Shown here: positions 44,062 through 54,430 of the stretch, piece by piece
How the letters are laid out: each line of letters starts with the position of its first letter
Position numbering within the stretch: position 1 is the first letter of the stretch
From: Bufo bufo
Taxonomy: Eukaryota; Chordata; Amphibia; Anura; Bufonidae
Assembly: GCF_905171765.1 (NCBI RefSeq)
Contig: NC_053394.1
Span: 157,675,256 to 157,739,255 of the forward strand
Direction: 5' to 3'
DNA: 64,000 nucleotides
Made by a program: the position numbers and the translations under genes
Notes under the pieces: model-generated
What the model was told of the DNA's origin: nothing
What the model saw: only the letters and a program-made list of their open reading frames with translations
The model's database searches: none

Positions 44062-44790
44062 ATATTGAAATGAATGGATCAGTTCTGCAATACACAGCCT
44101 GTACATTACAGTGGCGCGTCATTTGCAGATCGGATGCAGACCCATTCATCTCAATGGGGCTGCAAAAGATGCGAACAGCACACACGTGTGCTATCCATAT
44201 CCATAAGTCCATTCCACAGCCCCGCAAAATAATAGAACATGTTCTGTTCTTGTCCGTTTTGCAGACAAGGATTGGACTTTTCTGCAGGAGAAAAAACAAG
44301 CACTGGCGCCTGGATCTGTGTTTACGGATCCACAATTTGCGGACCACAGAATCAGATACGGTCGTATGCATGAGCCCTATAGGAGTTGTCCAGGATTGGT
44401 AAAATATGGCTGCTTTCGTCCAAAAACAGCACCTCCCCTGTCTACAGGTTGTGTGCATTATTGCATCTCTGTCCCATTGGCTCCAATAGAGCTGAGGTGC
44501 AATACCAGACACAAACTATGGACAAGAGTGGTGCTGGTTTTGGAAAAAAGAAAGCCATGGTTTTTTCCTGGACAAACTCTTTAAACTAATGTTGTTTGCA
44601 GTTATGTATTGTGCTTGACTTAAACGGCTGTAAGAACTGTTGGGGTCATTTATTAACACTGGCGATTTATACGCCGGTCTTAATACCCCTGCGCTGGCGG
44701 TGGATGCACCTAAGTTTTATAGAGGTGCAGGCCTCTACATAACTTAGGCACATGTTCCGGCAGTGTAACAACAAGCTTAGGCCTCATGCA
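44062..44790. other. MITE fragments, no gene seen
   Basis: 44062-44385 belongs to the same MITE family as 45281-45422/52118-52285 (shared TCAATGGGGC, CAAAAGATGCG, TTGTCCGTTTTGCAGACAAG). 44640-44780 (GGTCATTTATTAACACTGG) looks like another repeat fragment. Nothing coding. Confidence 0.45.
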
Positions 44791-44793
44791 AGC

Positions 44794-45260
44794 TGTTAGG
44801 CAATTTGGACTCTTTGCCTATGGTGTCCCTGACACCAGACTTTCGGTGGTAAGCTTGAATTAAGTCTTTTCTGGTACCAGGAGAATGAATCAGATTGAAC
44901 ACTAAACACGTGTCTTGTTCAAATTCACTCTGCTTTATTAACAGTTGGCAAACACTTAATATAGGGGGGGTTGAGCTTCCTTGACATCCAATCATAACCT
45001 ATAATGTAGTTACACATAAGCTTTGCAGTAACATAATAGATGACTCATAGTAACAGCATTAACCAATCAGGTATAGACACATATGGGCTAGTATGCATTA
45101 AGCCAGGATGACCATATAAGGTGTGACTATTTAAACTAAGGAATGTAAGGGTATCTTGAAACTGGACAGGAACTTTCTCAAATTCCACAAAGGGGGGAAT
45201 CTTGAAACAGTGCATTGACCAGATGTAATCGTAATACACATTGTTAAGACAGACAAAATG
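44794..45260 (-). repeat. Probable solo LTR of an endogenous retrovirus
   Basis: Read on the minus strand it shows a TATA-like CTATATTAAG (about 44957-44966), then AATAAAGCAG (about 44932-44941) and ends CCTAACA at 44794. This order (U3, TATA, poly-A signal, U5 with CA end) fits a retroviral LTR. I cannot identify the other border with a clean TSD. Confidence 0.5.
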
Positions 45261-45280
45261 GAGTTACTTATACCCCTTCA

Positions 45281-45422
45281 CACACGGCCGTTGTTTTGGT
45301 CCGCATCCGAGCCGCCGGATGTGGACCCATTCACTTCAATGGGGCCGCAAAAGATGCGGACAGCACTCCGTGTGCTGTCCGCATCCGTTGCTCCGTTCTG
45401 TGCCTCAGCAAAAAAAATATAA
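45281..45422. mobile_element. MITE, left half (split by the Ngaro-like element)
   Basis: ACACGGCCGTTGTTTTGGTC to AAAAATATAAC. The remaining half is at 52118-52285 (ATGTCCTATTCTTGTCCGCG to GTGCATGCGGCC). Joining them gives the family sequence seen at 44062-44385. Confidence 0.65.
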
Positions 45423-45813
45423 CTTGTGGTCAAGGCTCCGGGGGGAGTGTTGAAAAGAGGGTGGAGAACTGGACACGGTAGGACCTAACTTGGCTAGTGG
45501 TGTGCCTTTAGCCATGTGACGCGGGTAGCCAAAAAAGGGGGCTAACCCAGGGAGTCTGAGACTGAGGTGAGACTGGAAAAGAGGGAGGGTCGGGTGGGGC
45601 ACCGCGCGATGCCAACACCTGAGGGAGGCCGTGCGGCCGGCTAAATACCCTATGCCCCTCCCACAAATGCAGGCTGGAAATCCAGCCTGCTATACTTGTG
45701 GTCAAGGCTCCGGGGGGAGTGTTGAAAAGAGGGTGGAGAACTGGACACGGTAGGACCTAACTTGGCTAGTGGTGTGCCTTTAGCCATGTGACGCGGGTAG
45801 CCAAAAAAGGGGG
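45423..45813 (-). repeat. Ngaro-like B1-A2-B2 split direct repeats
   Basis: TTGTGGTCAAGGCTCCGGGG starts at 45423 and again at 45699 (about 115 bp repeated, to CCAAAAAAGGGGG). The segment between (45600-45698) matches 52022-52117 at the other end. It contains a hairpin, AGGCTGGA...TCCAGCCT. Confidence 0.9.
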
Positions 45814-45849
45814 CAAAACATGGATTTTAGGCAGTTTATTGTTTGAGAA

Positions 45850-46798
45850 TTACAAAACCAGACTGGAAAAAGCTTTGGCAATCTCGACCTGTGGATGTGG
45901 GATGTAACGGGAAAAACAGGAAGATTGCCACCGTCCCATCTTCCGTATGACGTGAGCGGGGACGCCATGTTTAGAAGCTGCCGATGCGGCCCCGATTCGG
46001 AAGGAGTGTCCGGAAATGGAGGCAGCGTGGAACCCCAGACCCGAAGCTATGGAACGAATGTGCCTGATGAACTGCGCGGATGTCAGTGAAAGCACGGGAA
46101 ATGGCAGTAGGGGGCTATCGGGAGTTCTCTCATGGAGAGTGGAGAGCAGCTGATTGAACACTGACACTGGGCACCAGGGATTGAACGAATTGAAGTACTC
46201 AATCTGTACCGGTGGACCGACTTGGGAGGTTTTGGAGGAAAGTAGAGAGAAGGTGAAGTGGTCTAAACTACGGTGGAGCTGACTGATGGCTGGCCCTGGA
46301 TTCTGGGCTGAGGTGCAGCAGAATTCCCCAGGCCTGAGGAACCCATAGAAGCTGAGGTAGAGAGCAGCTTTGAGGATCAAACTTCTGAAAGGGCCAAAGG
46401 GACTACCATCTAGGGCGGCAGAAATTTTTTGGAATAATTCCCCTGTGACTGGTTGTCTGGTGGGAGTGGAAGGAGAAGAGAGCTTCTGAATGCCTCTCAA
46501 GACCGCCTTGACCGCCTGGGAGGAAAAGAAAGAGGTATGACTGGGATGACTGATCATGTGGTGGTGCTGGATGCCCGCTAAATAAAGTCTGATGGTGTTG
46601 TGGGACAACCGGAGCTCCTTGTGGCAGTATGCCAGGAAGGCCAGGACGAAGGAGACTCTGTCCCTGTCCCCCCTGGGGTGAAGGTGGGCAAACCGCCTGA
46701 AGGTGTTCCACCCTGTTAAATAGTTCCGGGCAGAATTAGCCGAAAGTGACTTGCGGATGAGACCGTGGGCTGCGGAAATGTACCCCTCTAGTCCATGA
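45850..46798 (-). CDS. Ngaro-like tyrosine recombinase
   Basis: The frame is open from ~46798 (HGLEGYISAAHGLIRKSLSA) to 45850, ~315 codons. N-terminal core-binding half has NYLTGWNTFRRFA and RLYLAGIQHHH. The catalytic half has FYGFLRPGEF with the first Arg, SISGHSFRIGAASAASKHG with His and the second Arg, then MGRWQSSCFSRYI with His/Trp-position and nucleophile Tyr. These join the circular DNA copy to target DNA. It has no ATG near its start; it overlaps the pol stop (46788) in another frame, so frameshifting or reinitiation is needed. No internal stop seen. Confidence 0.85.
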
Positions 46799-48377
46799 TC
46801 AGGGCTTCAAACCCCGGAGGGTTGATCCCGACTCTCCGTGCTCCCGGCATGACCTGAAAAAACAAATTAAAGTTTAAACGGGACAGAGCATCGGCTGCGG
46901 TATTTTTCTTGCCCTCTATGTGCCTGCAGATGACACGGAAATTGTTTTGAAGAGACAGCCAGGTGAGCCTGCGAACCAGACGCATGACCTTGGGGGAGCT
47001 GGACCTACCCCTGGCGAGGATGTCGACAACTGCCTGGTTGTCAGTCATGAAGCACACCGGCCTGTTACTCCACGACTGCCCCCAGACAAGAGCGGCCGCG
47101 ACGATGGGGTAGACCTCGAGCAGGGGGGAGGACCTGGCAGCCTCCTGATCTGAGGAGACCTGCGCGGGCCAAGGACCCGCAAACCATTGGTCCCCGCAGA
47201 TGGCCCCGAAACCGAGGGAAGCCGCCGCATCGGAGAACACCAAGGGGGAGGCATCGTTCCACTGAGGCACGAATAGGGAGATGCCATTCCAGCTGGACAA
47301 AAACAGTGACCACATGGCCAGATCCGCCAACGCATCGCGTCCGAGGTGGATGAGGGCATGCTGATCTGAAGCTGTTGGGAGGAGTCTGAGCAGGCCTGCG
47401 GTGAAAGACCTGCCTTGAGGCATGATCCTGGCGGCAAAGTTGAAGGACCCCAATAAAGACTGGAGTTCCAACTTTGACACCGTGCGGGTGCCCACGAGCC
47501 TGGCCACAGAGTCCTTTAACCCGGTTAATTTGTCCAGGGGGAGGCTGGCCTCCATTCTGATTGTGTCCAGGGTGATGCCCAGAAAGGTGATTACCCTGGA
47601 GGGGCCCTCGACCTTTGCTGAAGCCACTGGAACGTTCAGGCGGCTGAACAGGCTGAGGAGGCTGTCCAACCTATCCGGGGCGTGTTCGGCCTGCTCGATG
47701 AGCAAGAAGTCGTCCAGATAATGGATGACCCTCGGACAGTAGGCATGGTTGACCAAGAGCTAGTGAAGTGCTTGGGCGAACTGGTCAAAGAGCCAGGGAC
47801 TGCTCTTTGACCCGAACGTCAAGCGGGTGGCAAAATAATATTTTGCCCTCCATTTGATGCCGTAGAACTTCCACAGGTGAGGCAGGATAGGCAGCAACTT
47901 GAAGGCATCAGCAATGTCCGCTTTTGACAACCAAGCTCCTGCCCCGACCTGTAAAATGAGCTCCACAGCCTCGTCCAGGGACGAGTACTGCATAGAGAAC
48001 TCGTCCGACGGGACCAGGGAATTAAGGCTGGGGGTGCTGGATGCATGAGGAGCAGACAGGTCATAGATCAATCTTTTTTTATTAGAGGATTTTTTGGTCA
48101 CCAGACCTATGGGGCTGACCCAGTACAGAGGGAAAGGGGATTCGGAAAAAGGACCGATCATGAAGCCCTTCTGCAACTCCGCCTCCAACAGTGCGTCCAC
48201 CGCCCCGGGATCCGCCAGAGAAGAGAGAAGGTTGGGGCATTCATGAGTGACCTGCAGAAGGGTGACTAGCCCTGTATGGAAACCCTCCGAAAAGCCCTGT
48301 TTTAGAAACAGGACAAAACTGGGGTCATGATGTTGTTGGAGGAGGGAGAGTAACAGGTCAACGTTGACCCCGCCTAG
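46788..48377 (-). pseudogene. Ngaro-like pol: reverse transcriptase and RNase H, one TAG
   Basis: Continues in frame from the gag TGA with LGGVNVDLLLSLLQQHHD and no ATG before FMIGPF, about 75 codons on. RT: PFPLYWVSPIGLVTKKSSNK, YDLSAPH, DIADAFKLLP, RLTFGSKSSPWLFDQF, catalytic IHYLDDFLLI, FLGITLDT. RNase H-like: PLVFSDAAASLGFGA, CFMTDNQAVVDILARG, CRHIEGKKNTAADALSRL. A TAG at ~47758-47760 (between FAQALH and LLVNHAY) replaces a likely Trp codon. Otherwise intact. Confidence 0.88.
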
Positions 48378-48380
48378 TCA
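48373..48380 (-). promoter_or_regulatory. Candidate stop-codon readthrough site UGA-CUA-G between gag and pol
   Basis: Minus strand reads TCC TGA CTA GGC. UGA followed by CUAG is the best-known leaky termination context in animals. Pol continues in the same frame with no ATG for ~75 codons. Readthrough is inferred. Confidence 0.6.
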
Positions 48381-49592
48381 GGAGCGTTTGGCCGTGCGTT
48401 GGGAACAGGAGGACTGAGGATGGGCCCTAAAGCAGATGGAGCAGATGTGCAAAGCTTTGCACTTATCATAACTGCAGAAACCCAGGTTGAAGTTATTACA
48501 AATCTGATTTTTTCCTAAGAAAGTGATGGGACGACCGAGTTTGTCCGTGGCGGGATTAGGTTTCTGCGCCCCGGAGCTGAACATTGGCCTGGCAGGGGGT
48601 GGGTTGGTGACATGGGGGCACCAATCAGACGAATGGAGGACTGATTGGCAACCGGCACAGGCTGGGGATTTTTGGCCGGCGAAATGCCTGCAAAAAATCT
48701 CCATGTCCAAAACCGCCCAGTTGGTAACATGCTGGTGCTGGAGGAATGCTGCTGCAGCTTTGGCAGAGAAGGACCGGTGATACTCATAAAAGGCGGAACC
48801 GCCATATCTGTATCCCAGCTCGGTGACCTTGTACATGTATGTATCCAATTCTACCCTGCGGTGGGGATGAATGGAGCACACTATGTCCCGGTACAGGCTG
48901 AAGGTCAGCATAAATTCGGGGATGGACAGCTTCTTGTTGAGGCGGACGTCTTTAGACCTCAGCACCACCGACACATCACCGCAGGCGATTGTCCGGTTTT
49001 CGACCGTATCATGGGTGGAGATCAGGATGGCGGCCAAATTGATGTCCTTTCCTGCCAGGATATCCCGCCTGATGTTCTCTGATACGAAGAACGCGGGGGC
49101 GATGTCAGGAAAGGCCAGACTTGTACCTGGGACGATGGCATGGGACGTTGAAGGAACAGCTTCGGGCTCTGCCGGAGGAGGAGGCGTAGAAATCTTGCTC
49201 TCGACGGCCTGGAGCCTGGAGTCGATGTGTGACATCGAAGACGCTAGATTGTTAATGGTCGCATGGAGTTGAGTCAGGGAGAGCTGGATGGTTGACATGG
49301 AGACCAGGTCTTCGGAGGCTCCGGGTGGTTCGGAGGTCCTGGGAGATTCAGGAAAGAGCAGACGATATAGCTCTGCCTTTCGTGCAGATGCCGAGTGGCG
49401 GATCCCTTTCTTTTTAAGTTCGGCGATCAGCCTGGGGATGGTCCAGTGTCTGTAAGACGCGCGGCTGGCTGCCTCGGAGACCGCTGACTCCGGGATGGAC
49501 ATTGAGTCCTCAATGTCCGAAACGTGAGACATGATGCGAGAAGAAGGCCGGACCCTGTTGGGAGGATCTGATGTGAATTGACAACCCCTCAT
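48378..49592 (-). CDS. Ngaro-like gag with SAP-like domain and Cys/His C-terminus
   Basis: 404 codons from ATG at 49592; a second ATG (MSHVSDIEDSM) is 20 codons in. Residues ~50-82 resemble a SAP DNA-binding fold (TIPRLIAELKKKGIRHSASA, KAELYRLLF). Then a coiled coil (MSTIQLSLTQLHATINNLAS), a conserved middle (IAPAFFVSENIRRDILAGKD), and a C-terminal CNNFNLGFCSYDKCKALHIC...CFRAHPQSSC Cys/His array, as in gag of DIRS/Ngaro elements. Open with no lesion. Ends at the TGA discussed above. Confidence 0.85.
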   Translation of the reverse strand: MRGCQFTSDPPNRVRPSSRIMSHVSDIEDSMSIPESAVSEAASRASYRHWTIPRLIAELKKKGIRHSASARKAELYRLLFPESPRTSEPPGASEDLVSMSTIQLSLTQLHATINNLASSMSHIDSRLQAVESKISTPPPPAEPEAVPSTSHAIVPGTSLAFPDIAPAFFVSENIRRDILAGKDINLAAILISTHDTVENRTIACGDVSVVLRSKDVRLNKKLSIPEFMLTFSLYRDIVCSIHPHRRVELDTYMYKVTELGYRYGGSAFYEYHRSFSAKAAAAFLQHQHVTNWAVLDMEIFCRHFAGQKSPACAGCQSVLHSSDWCPHVTNPPPARPMFSSGAQKPNPATDKLGRPITFLGKNQICNNFNLGFCSYDKCKALHICSICFRAHPQSSCSQRTAKRS

Positions 49593-49604
49593 GCAACCCC
49601 AATA

Positions 49605-52021
49605 CTTTTTTTTTTTTTTTTTTTCAACTTACCTGGAGCCTTAGAGAGTTTAGGATGGGAAAATTTTTGGAAAACCTGGGAGCAATCGAAAAATGCCCGG
49701 GAATGTCCGCGAAGAGGGTGAACTTCACACCCCGCGAATCTGGGATTGGTAAGTGAGGAAGAAATTTTATCTGGTACCTGCGGGGAGAGGTACACCAACA
49801 TATGCTGACAAAACGAAAACTTACGTGATGATGCACAGGAAGTAAACGAACCCTGAAGGTGTCAGGCCGAAAAAACGTAAGAAATCCAGAACGATATCAG
49901 GCGATGGAAGGACAAAACCTGAAAGAAAACATGAAAAACCGAGTGGCCTGAGCGTATCAGGTAGTGACGAAACATGACCTGGCGTGGACAAGTGATTTCA
50001 ACAACGCCGGGCCCTGAAACAAGACCGAGAGCCGAGACGCGTCTGGAAACGAGGCCCCAACTGGCTGCCAGCGTGGAATTTACCAGTGTGGTAGGCAGTG
50101 AGGTGACATGACCCGTGCGTGATGGCAATGGCGAGCAACAGGCCCCGAGCGTGACAGATAAGGAAGCCTGAACTGACCGTGATAGGTACACCTATGAGGT
50201 GGGAGAAAAAGATGCAACAGGACAGTAGGAGAGGAATTCGACGTGAAGTGGTGTAAGCAGACAAATGAAAGATTTGGAAAAGATGAACGAAAAACAAGCA
50301 GGTCTGACGAGACGGGACACGAAAACCGAACGTGACAGGAGGGAAGACATGATGAAGACTGAACAGCAAGAGGACATGACGAAGACCTGAACATATCAGG
50401 CAGAAGGACACGAAGAAAAAATCCTGAACGTATCAGGCAGACAGACATGAAGAGGAACCTGAACGTATCAGGCCGAAGGCACAGAGAACATCCTGAACGT
50501 ATCAGGCAGAAAGACACGAAGCAAATCCTGAACGTATCAGGCAGAAGGACATGAAGGAAATCTTGAACGGATCAGGTGGAAGGACATGACAAAAAAACCC
50601 CGGACGTATCAGGCAACCGGACACGAAAAGAAACCTGAACGTATCAGGTGATCGGACATGAAGCGAGCTTGAACGTATCAGGCGACCGAACCCGACGGGA
50701 ACCTGAACGTATCAGGCGACAGGACCCGAAAGGAACCTGAACGTATCAGGCGACAGGACCCGAAAGGAACCTGAACGTATCAGGCGACAGGACACGAAGA
50801 GAACCATGTCAGTGCAAAACAGGAAAAGAAGACCACCTGGACGTACCTGGAAGGAGAAAACATGACGGGCCAGGTAAATAGAATACAGAAAAATATCTGA
50901 GCGGGCAGAAAGATTTTTTATTTTATTTTTATTTTTTTTAACATGGGGACACCAAAAACACAGGGGGGGCTGCTAGTTGCTTAAAGTGACATCCTTCAGA
51001 CAAACGGCTGTCATTCCTGGAACCAGTGATGGGGCCCGCTCTGCCCCACAGACTGTGTGGGATGTGACACCAACCACCTTACTGTGCTTGAGAGGGACGC
51101 CTGACAGCATGCTAAGGTTTGTCCAAAACATGCACGTTTCAGCAAGGCAGGCCATGCTTGGCGGAATGAAAGCCGGGGGGTTTTAAGCAAGGTGAACGGG
51201 CGTCTCAGGATTTAAACAGAGGGCCAGATGGGGCCGACTATGGTGCTGTGCCCACCCTGGGGAAGGAACCATCCACAGGTGACGCGCCGCCTCGCCGCGT
51301 CCTCGTCTGACGCTCCCCCAGGCACTGATATTGGTGATGCAGTCAGCCTGCGGGGGGAGGAGGAGACGCGCGGCGCCCCCCGCGAGGCGACGGCTGAGAG
51401 AAGCGGCGTGCTGCTGCCAACATAGTAAACATGTACAAGTGTTTGGCTCCCTGCCCCACTAAAATCCCATCATCTGGCACCCGTGTTATGCAGGTGAAAA
51501 GTGACATCACCATGCTGCCTATGTTAGGCCACGAGTGAACTGCATTGCCAGAGGACAGCATGGAAATGGGGCTGGCGAGTATTATTGCTAGCATTGAGCC
51601 AGTGGCAGCAGTTTCAAGAAGGGGCAATACATAGCACAATTGTGGGGCAGCGATCATTCAATCATAGTACTATAATAAGGCATCATATCTGGTAGTAATA
51701 TTTTCTGCCATAACAGGAAACAAGACTTTATGGAGCAGGTAGTACTTACAATTGGGGGAGTTGCGGTGATGCGCCGGACTTGACAGTAAGGCAGCCGGGG
51801 CCGCTATACACATGCCCCATGCCGGACGAGCGGAGGGAGTGCAGCAAGCGGGGGTAAGGCCTGGGGGAAGCCCGTGATAGCGGACAGGAGGGGTAGCGAT
51901 TTAGACCGGTTTCGCTTACCGAGATCGCCGCGTAGGAGAGGAGTGCCGCCGCTGTCCGTGGACGCTGGGAAGGCCGGAACCGGAAGTCGCGCGAGGATGA
52001 CGTCACGTAAGACGAGAAGCC
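49605..52021 (-). other. Long 5' leader of the Ngaro-like element
   Basis: 2.4 kb between gag and A1 without a convincing gene. It has a T17-18 tract (~49607-49624), a hairpin minisatellite (50386-50810), a second T-rich tract (50915-50940) and a GC/CpG-rich part (51220-51420 and 51760-52020) that may be the promoter region. Confidence 0.6.
50386..50810. repeat. Hairpin minisatellite, ~12 units of 33-39 bp
   Basis: CCTGAACGTATCAGGC recurs at about 50386, 50423, 50459, 50493, 50526, 50560, 50599, 50635, 50670, 50702, 50736 and 50769, separated by Gly/Ala-rich purine spacers (AGAAGGACACGAAG type). Each core is a small inverted repeat CCTGA-acgta-TCAGG. The last three units are nearly identical. 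Degenerate relatives are at 49845-50130. Confidence 0.9.
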
Positions 52022-52117
52022 GCACCACGCGATGCCGACACCTGAGGGAGGCCGTGCGGCCGGCTAAATACCCTATATGCCCCTCCCACAAATGCAGGCT
52101 GGAAATCCAGCCTGCTA

Positions 52118-52285
52118 TACATGTCCTATTCTTGTCCGCGCTTTGCGGACAAGAATAGGCAGTTATATGTAAAGGCTGTCCGTGCCGTTCCGCAAATAGC
52201 GGAACGCGCACGGACGCCATCCGTGTTTTGCGCATCTGCGATTTGCAGACTGCAAAGCACACCACGGTCGTGTGCATGCGGCCTT
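52118..52285. mobile_element. MITE, right half (split by the Ngaro-like element)
   Basis: ATGTCCTATTCTTGTCCGCG to GTGCATGCGGCC; see 45281-45422. Contains inverted GTCCGTGCC/GCGGAACGC-type arms. Confidence 0.65.
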
Positions 52286-52625
52286 AAAGGGGTTCTGCAT
52301 AGATCATCAGCGTCTGATCGGCAGAGGTCTGACACCCGGGACCCCCGCCGATCAGTTGTTTGAGAAGGCAGCGGCGCTGGCAGTAGTGCTAAGCTCCACT
52401 CAATGGATGGGGCTAAGCTCCACTCAAGTGAACAGAGCTTAGCCCCGCCCAGGCCATTGATACTAGTCGTGACGTCACTGGGCCTGCGGTAAACAGCGAG
52501 AAGGCCTCGGCACTACTGCCATCGCCGCTGCCTTCTCAAACATCTGATCGGCGGGGGTCCCGGGTGTCGGACCCCTGCCGATCAGATGCTGATGATCTAT
52601 CCAGAGGATAGTACAAGAAAATTTT
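52286..52625. mobile_element. Foldback MITE (T2/Kolobok-like)
   Basis: Begins TTAAAGGGGTTCTGCATAGA. GATCATCAGCGTCTGATCGG is mirrored by CCGATCAGATGCTGATGATC near 52580-52600; GAGAAGGCAGCGGCG is mirrored by CGCCGCTGCCTTCTC. A duplicated GGGGCTAAGCTCCACTCAA lies in the centre. Right end is degraded. Confidence 0.7.
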
Positions 52626-53025
52626 GACTAGAACATTCAGAATCACAGGTGCATATCCATCAAGCAAACATGATTGATAAAAAAGGAAATGGCTGCACAC
52701 CATTATACATACAAACAATAGAGCTAAGAAATGGGGATCATTCTAAATAATAGTGGTATCATACCTACTATAAATGAGACAATGGAAGCTCTTAGCGCAC
52801 ATATTTGATCAAACGTGTGTCGGGCCCATCTACCAGGCGTCAAGGTGGCTTCCGCAGATGGGTCCCTAACACTAATATACTGCCTCTCTTGGACTTACTT
52901 AAACCTACAATTTTCAGGGCAGTGTAGGAACCAGCTACATATGTACTCTGCCCAGAAGTGAGCTCCTTCTCCCTGGCTAAGAGCGGGGCGCTCTGATTGG
53001 AAGATAACTGTGCCCAGGAGATATA
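52626..53025. other. No gene seen
   Basis: About 400 bp without coding sense or recognised repeat. Confidence 0.5.
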
Positions 53026-53951
53026 CAGTACAGACCAAAAGTTTGGACACACCTTCTCATTCAAAGAGTTTTCTTTATTTTCATGACTATGAAAATTGTA
53101 GATTCACACTGAAGGCATCAAAACTATGAATTAACACATGTGGAATTATATACATAACAAACAAGTGTGAAACAACTGAAAATATGTCATATTCTAGGTT
53201 CTTCAAAGTAGCCACCTTTTGCTTTGATTACTGCTTTGCACACTCTTGGCATTCTCTTGATGAGCTTCAAGAGGTAGTCCCCTGAAATGGTTTTCACTTC
53301 ACAGGTGTGCCCTGTCAGGTTTAATAAGTGGGATTTCTTGCCTTACAAATGGGGTTGGGACCATCAGTGGCGTTGAGGAGAAGTCAGGTGGATACACAGC
53401 TGATAGTCCTACTGAATTTGTATTATGGCAAGAAAAAAGCAGCTAAGTAAAGAAAAATGAGTGGCCATCATTACTTTAAGAAATGAAGGTCAGTCAGTCA
53501 GCCGAAAAATTGGGAAAACTTTGAAAGTAAGGGCTATTTGACCATGAAGGAGAGTGATGGGGTGCTGCGCCAGATGACCTGGCCTCCACAGTCACCGGAC
53601 CTGAACCCAATCGAGATGGTTTGGGGTGAGCTGGACCGCAGAGTGAAGGCAAAAGGGACAACAAGTGCTAAGCATCTCTGGGAACTCCTTCAAGACTGTT
53701 GGAAGACCATTTCAGGGGACTACCTCTTGAAGCTCATCAAGAGAATGCCAAGAGTGTGCAAAGCAGTAATCAAAGCAAAAGGTGGCTACTTTGAAGAACC
53801 TAGAATATGAAATATTTTCAGTTGTTTCACACTTGTTTATTATGTATATAATTCCACATGTGTTAATTCATAGTTTTCATGCCTTCATAGTCATGAAAAT
53901 AAAGAAAACTCTTTGAATGAGAAGGTGTGTCCAAACTTTTGGTCTGTACTG
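53026..53951 (+). mobile_element. Deleted Tc1/mariner element (Tc1-3), 926 bp
   Basis: Ends CAGTACAGACCAAAAGTTTG and its complement, flanked by TA (53024-53025 and 53952-53953). Long inverted repeats reach to about 53280 and from 53735. Confidence 0.93.
53427..53810 (+). pseudogene. Tc1-3 transposase remnant (N- and C-terminal ends fused)
   Basis: N-terminal ATG at 53427 (MARKKQLSKEK then TGA) and HTH start (VAIITLRNEGQSVSRKIGKT); then a large deletion brings KESDGVLRQMTWPPQSPDLN and PIEMVWGELDRRVKAK (third catalytic Glu) to GGYFEEPRI at 53810. The first two catalytic Asp residues are gone. Non-functional. Confidence 0.9.
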
Positions 53952-53953
53952 TA

Positions 53954-54430
53954 CATGTCCACTCCTAGTGTAACCAAGTCGCCTCAGTAGCATATAAGGG
54001 AGCCAAAAGATACGGGGAGCACAGAGGACAAACGGAGGGTTCTTTAGAAAAAAAAAAGAAGTGCCAAGACATCAGTGGGGGCCGCACTATAAGGTAGGAT
54101 AATAATTAGATTAAAGCTATCCAGGTGAAAGGTCCTCTTTAACAAAGGGAAATCAGCCTGAGTACACATGAGTAAGGCAAGGATATAGTGACATCAAGAA
54201 CAAGATGGTACTTCGTCCATAGCTCCCCTCGGATATCCTAACCTATTAGAGTGGCCATCCTTATCTGTTGGTGCAGAGGGATGTGGAAGCAGAGGATGGG
54301 ATCCTCTGATGGTTGGGTGCTCAGACACCAGTGTTGGGATAATGAGGAGTCCTGTGAGATGAAGGTCCGACCAATACCTTTCTCTATACTTGGGTCAAGG
54401 GTATTGGTGCTGGTGACAGCATGCAACTAA
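53954..54430. other. No gene seen
   Basis: Includes an A-rich tract at 54048 and a T2-like fragment (AAAGGTCCTCTTTAAC, 54128). Otherwise nothing recognised. Confidence 0.5.

Larger units (their letters stand above)
45423..52117 (-). mobile_element. Ngaro-type tyrosine-recombinase retroelement, ~6.7 kb
   Basis: Split direct repeats instead of LTRs. In element orientation A1 is 52117-52022, then ORFs, B1 is 45813-45699, A2 is 45698-45540 and B2 is 45539-45423. This A1-ORFs-B1-A2-B2 order is that of Ngaro elements. Gene order gag, RT/RNase H, tyrosine recombinase also fits, and no methyltransferase of DIRS type is seen. There is no target duplication apart from a shared AC dinucleotide, as expected for recombinase-mediated insertion into the MITE. 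Confidence 0.87.

Noticed and set aside
50386..50810. CRISPR-like array
   Set aside because: Units are contiguous 33-39 bp repeats with repeated purine spacers, in a vertebrate retroelement leader; there are no unique spacers and no cas genes.
45423..52117. DIRS1-type element
   Set aside because: Split direct repeats and the order gag, RT/RNase H, recombinase without a methyltransferase fit Ngaro better; DIRS1 has inverted terminal repeats.
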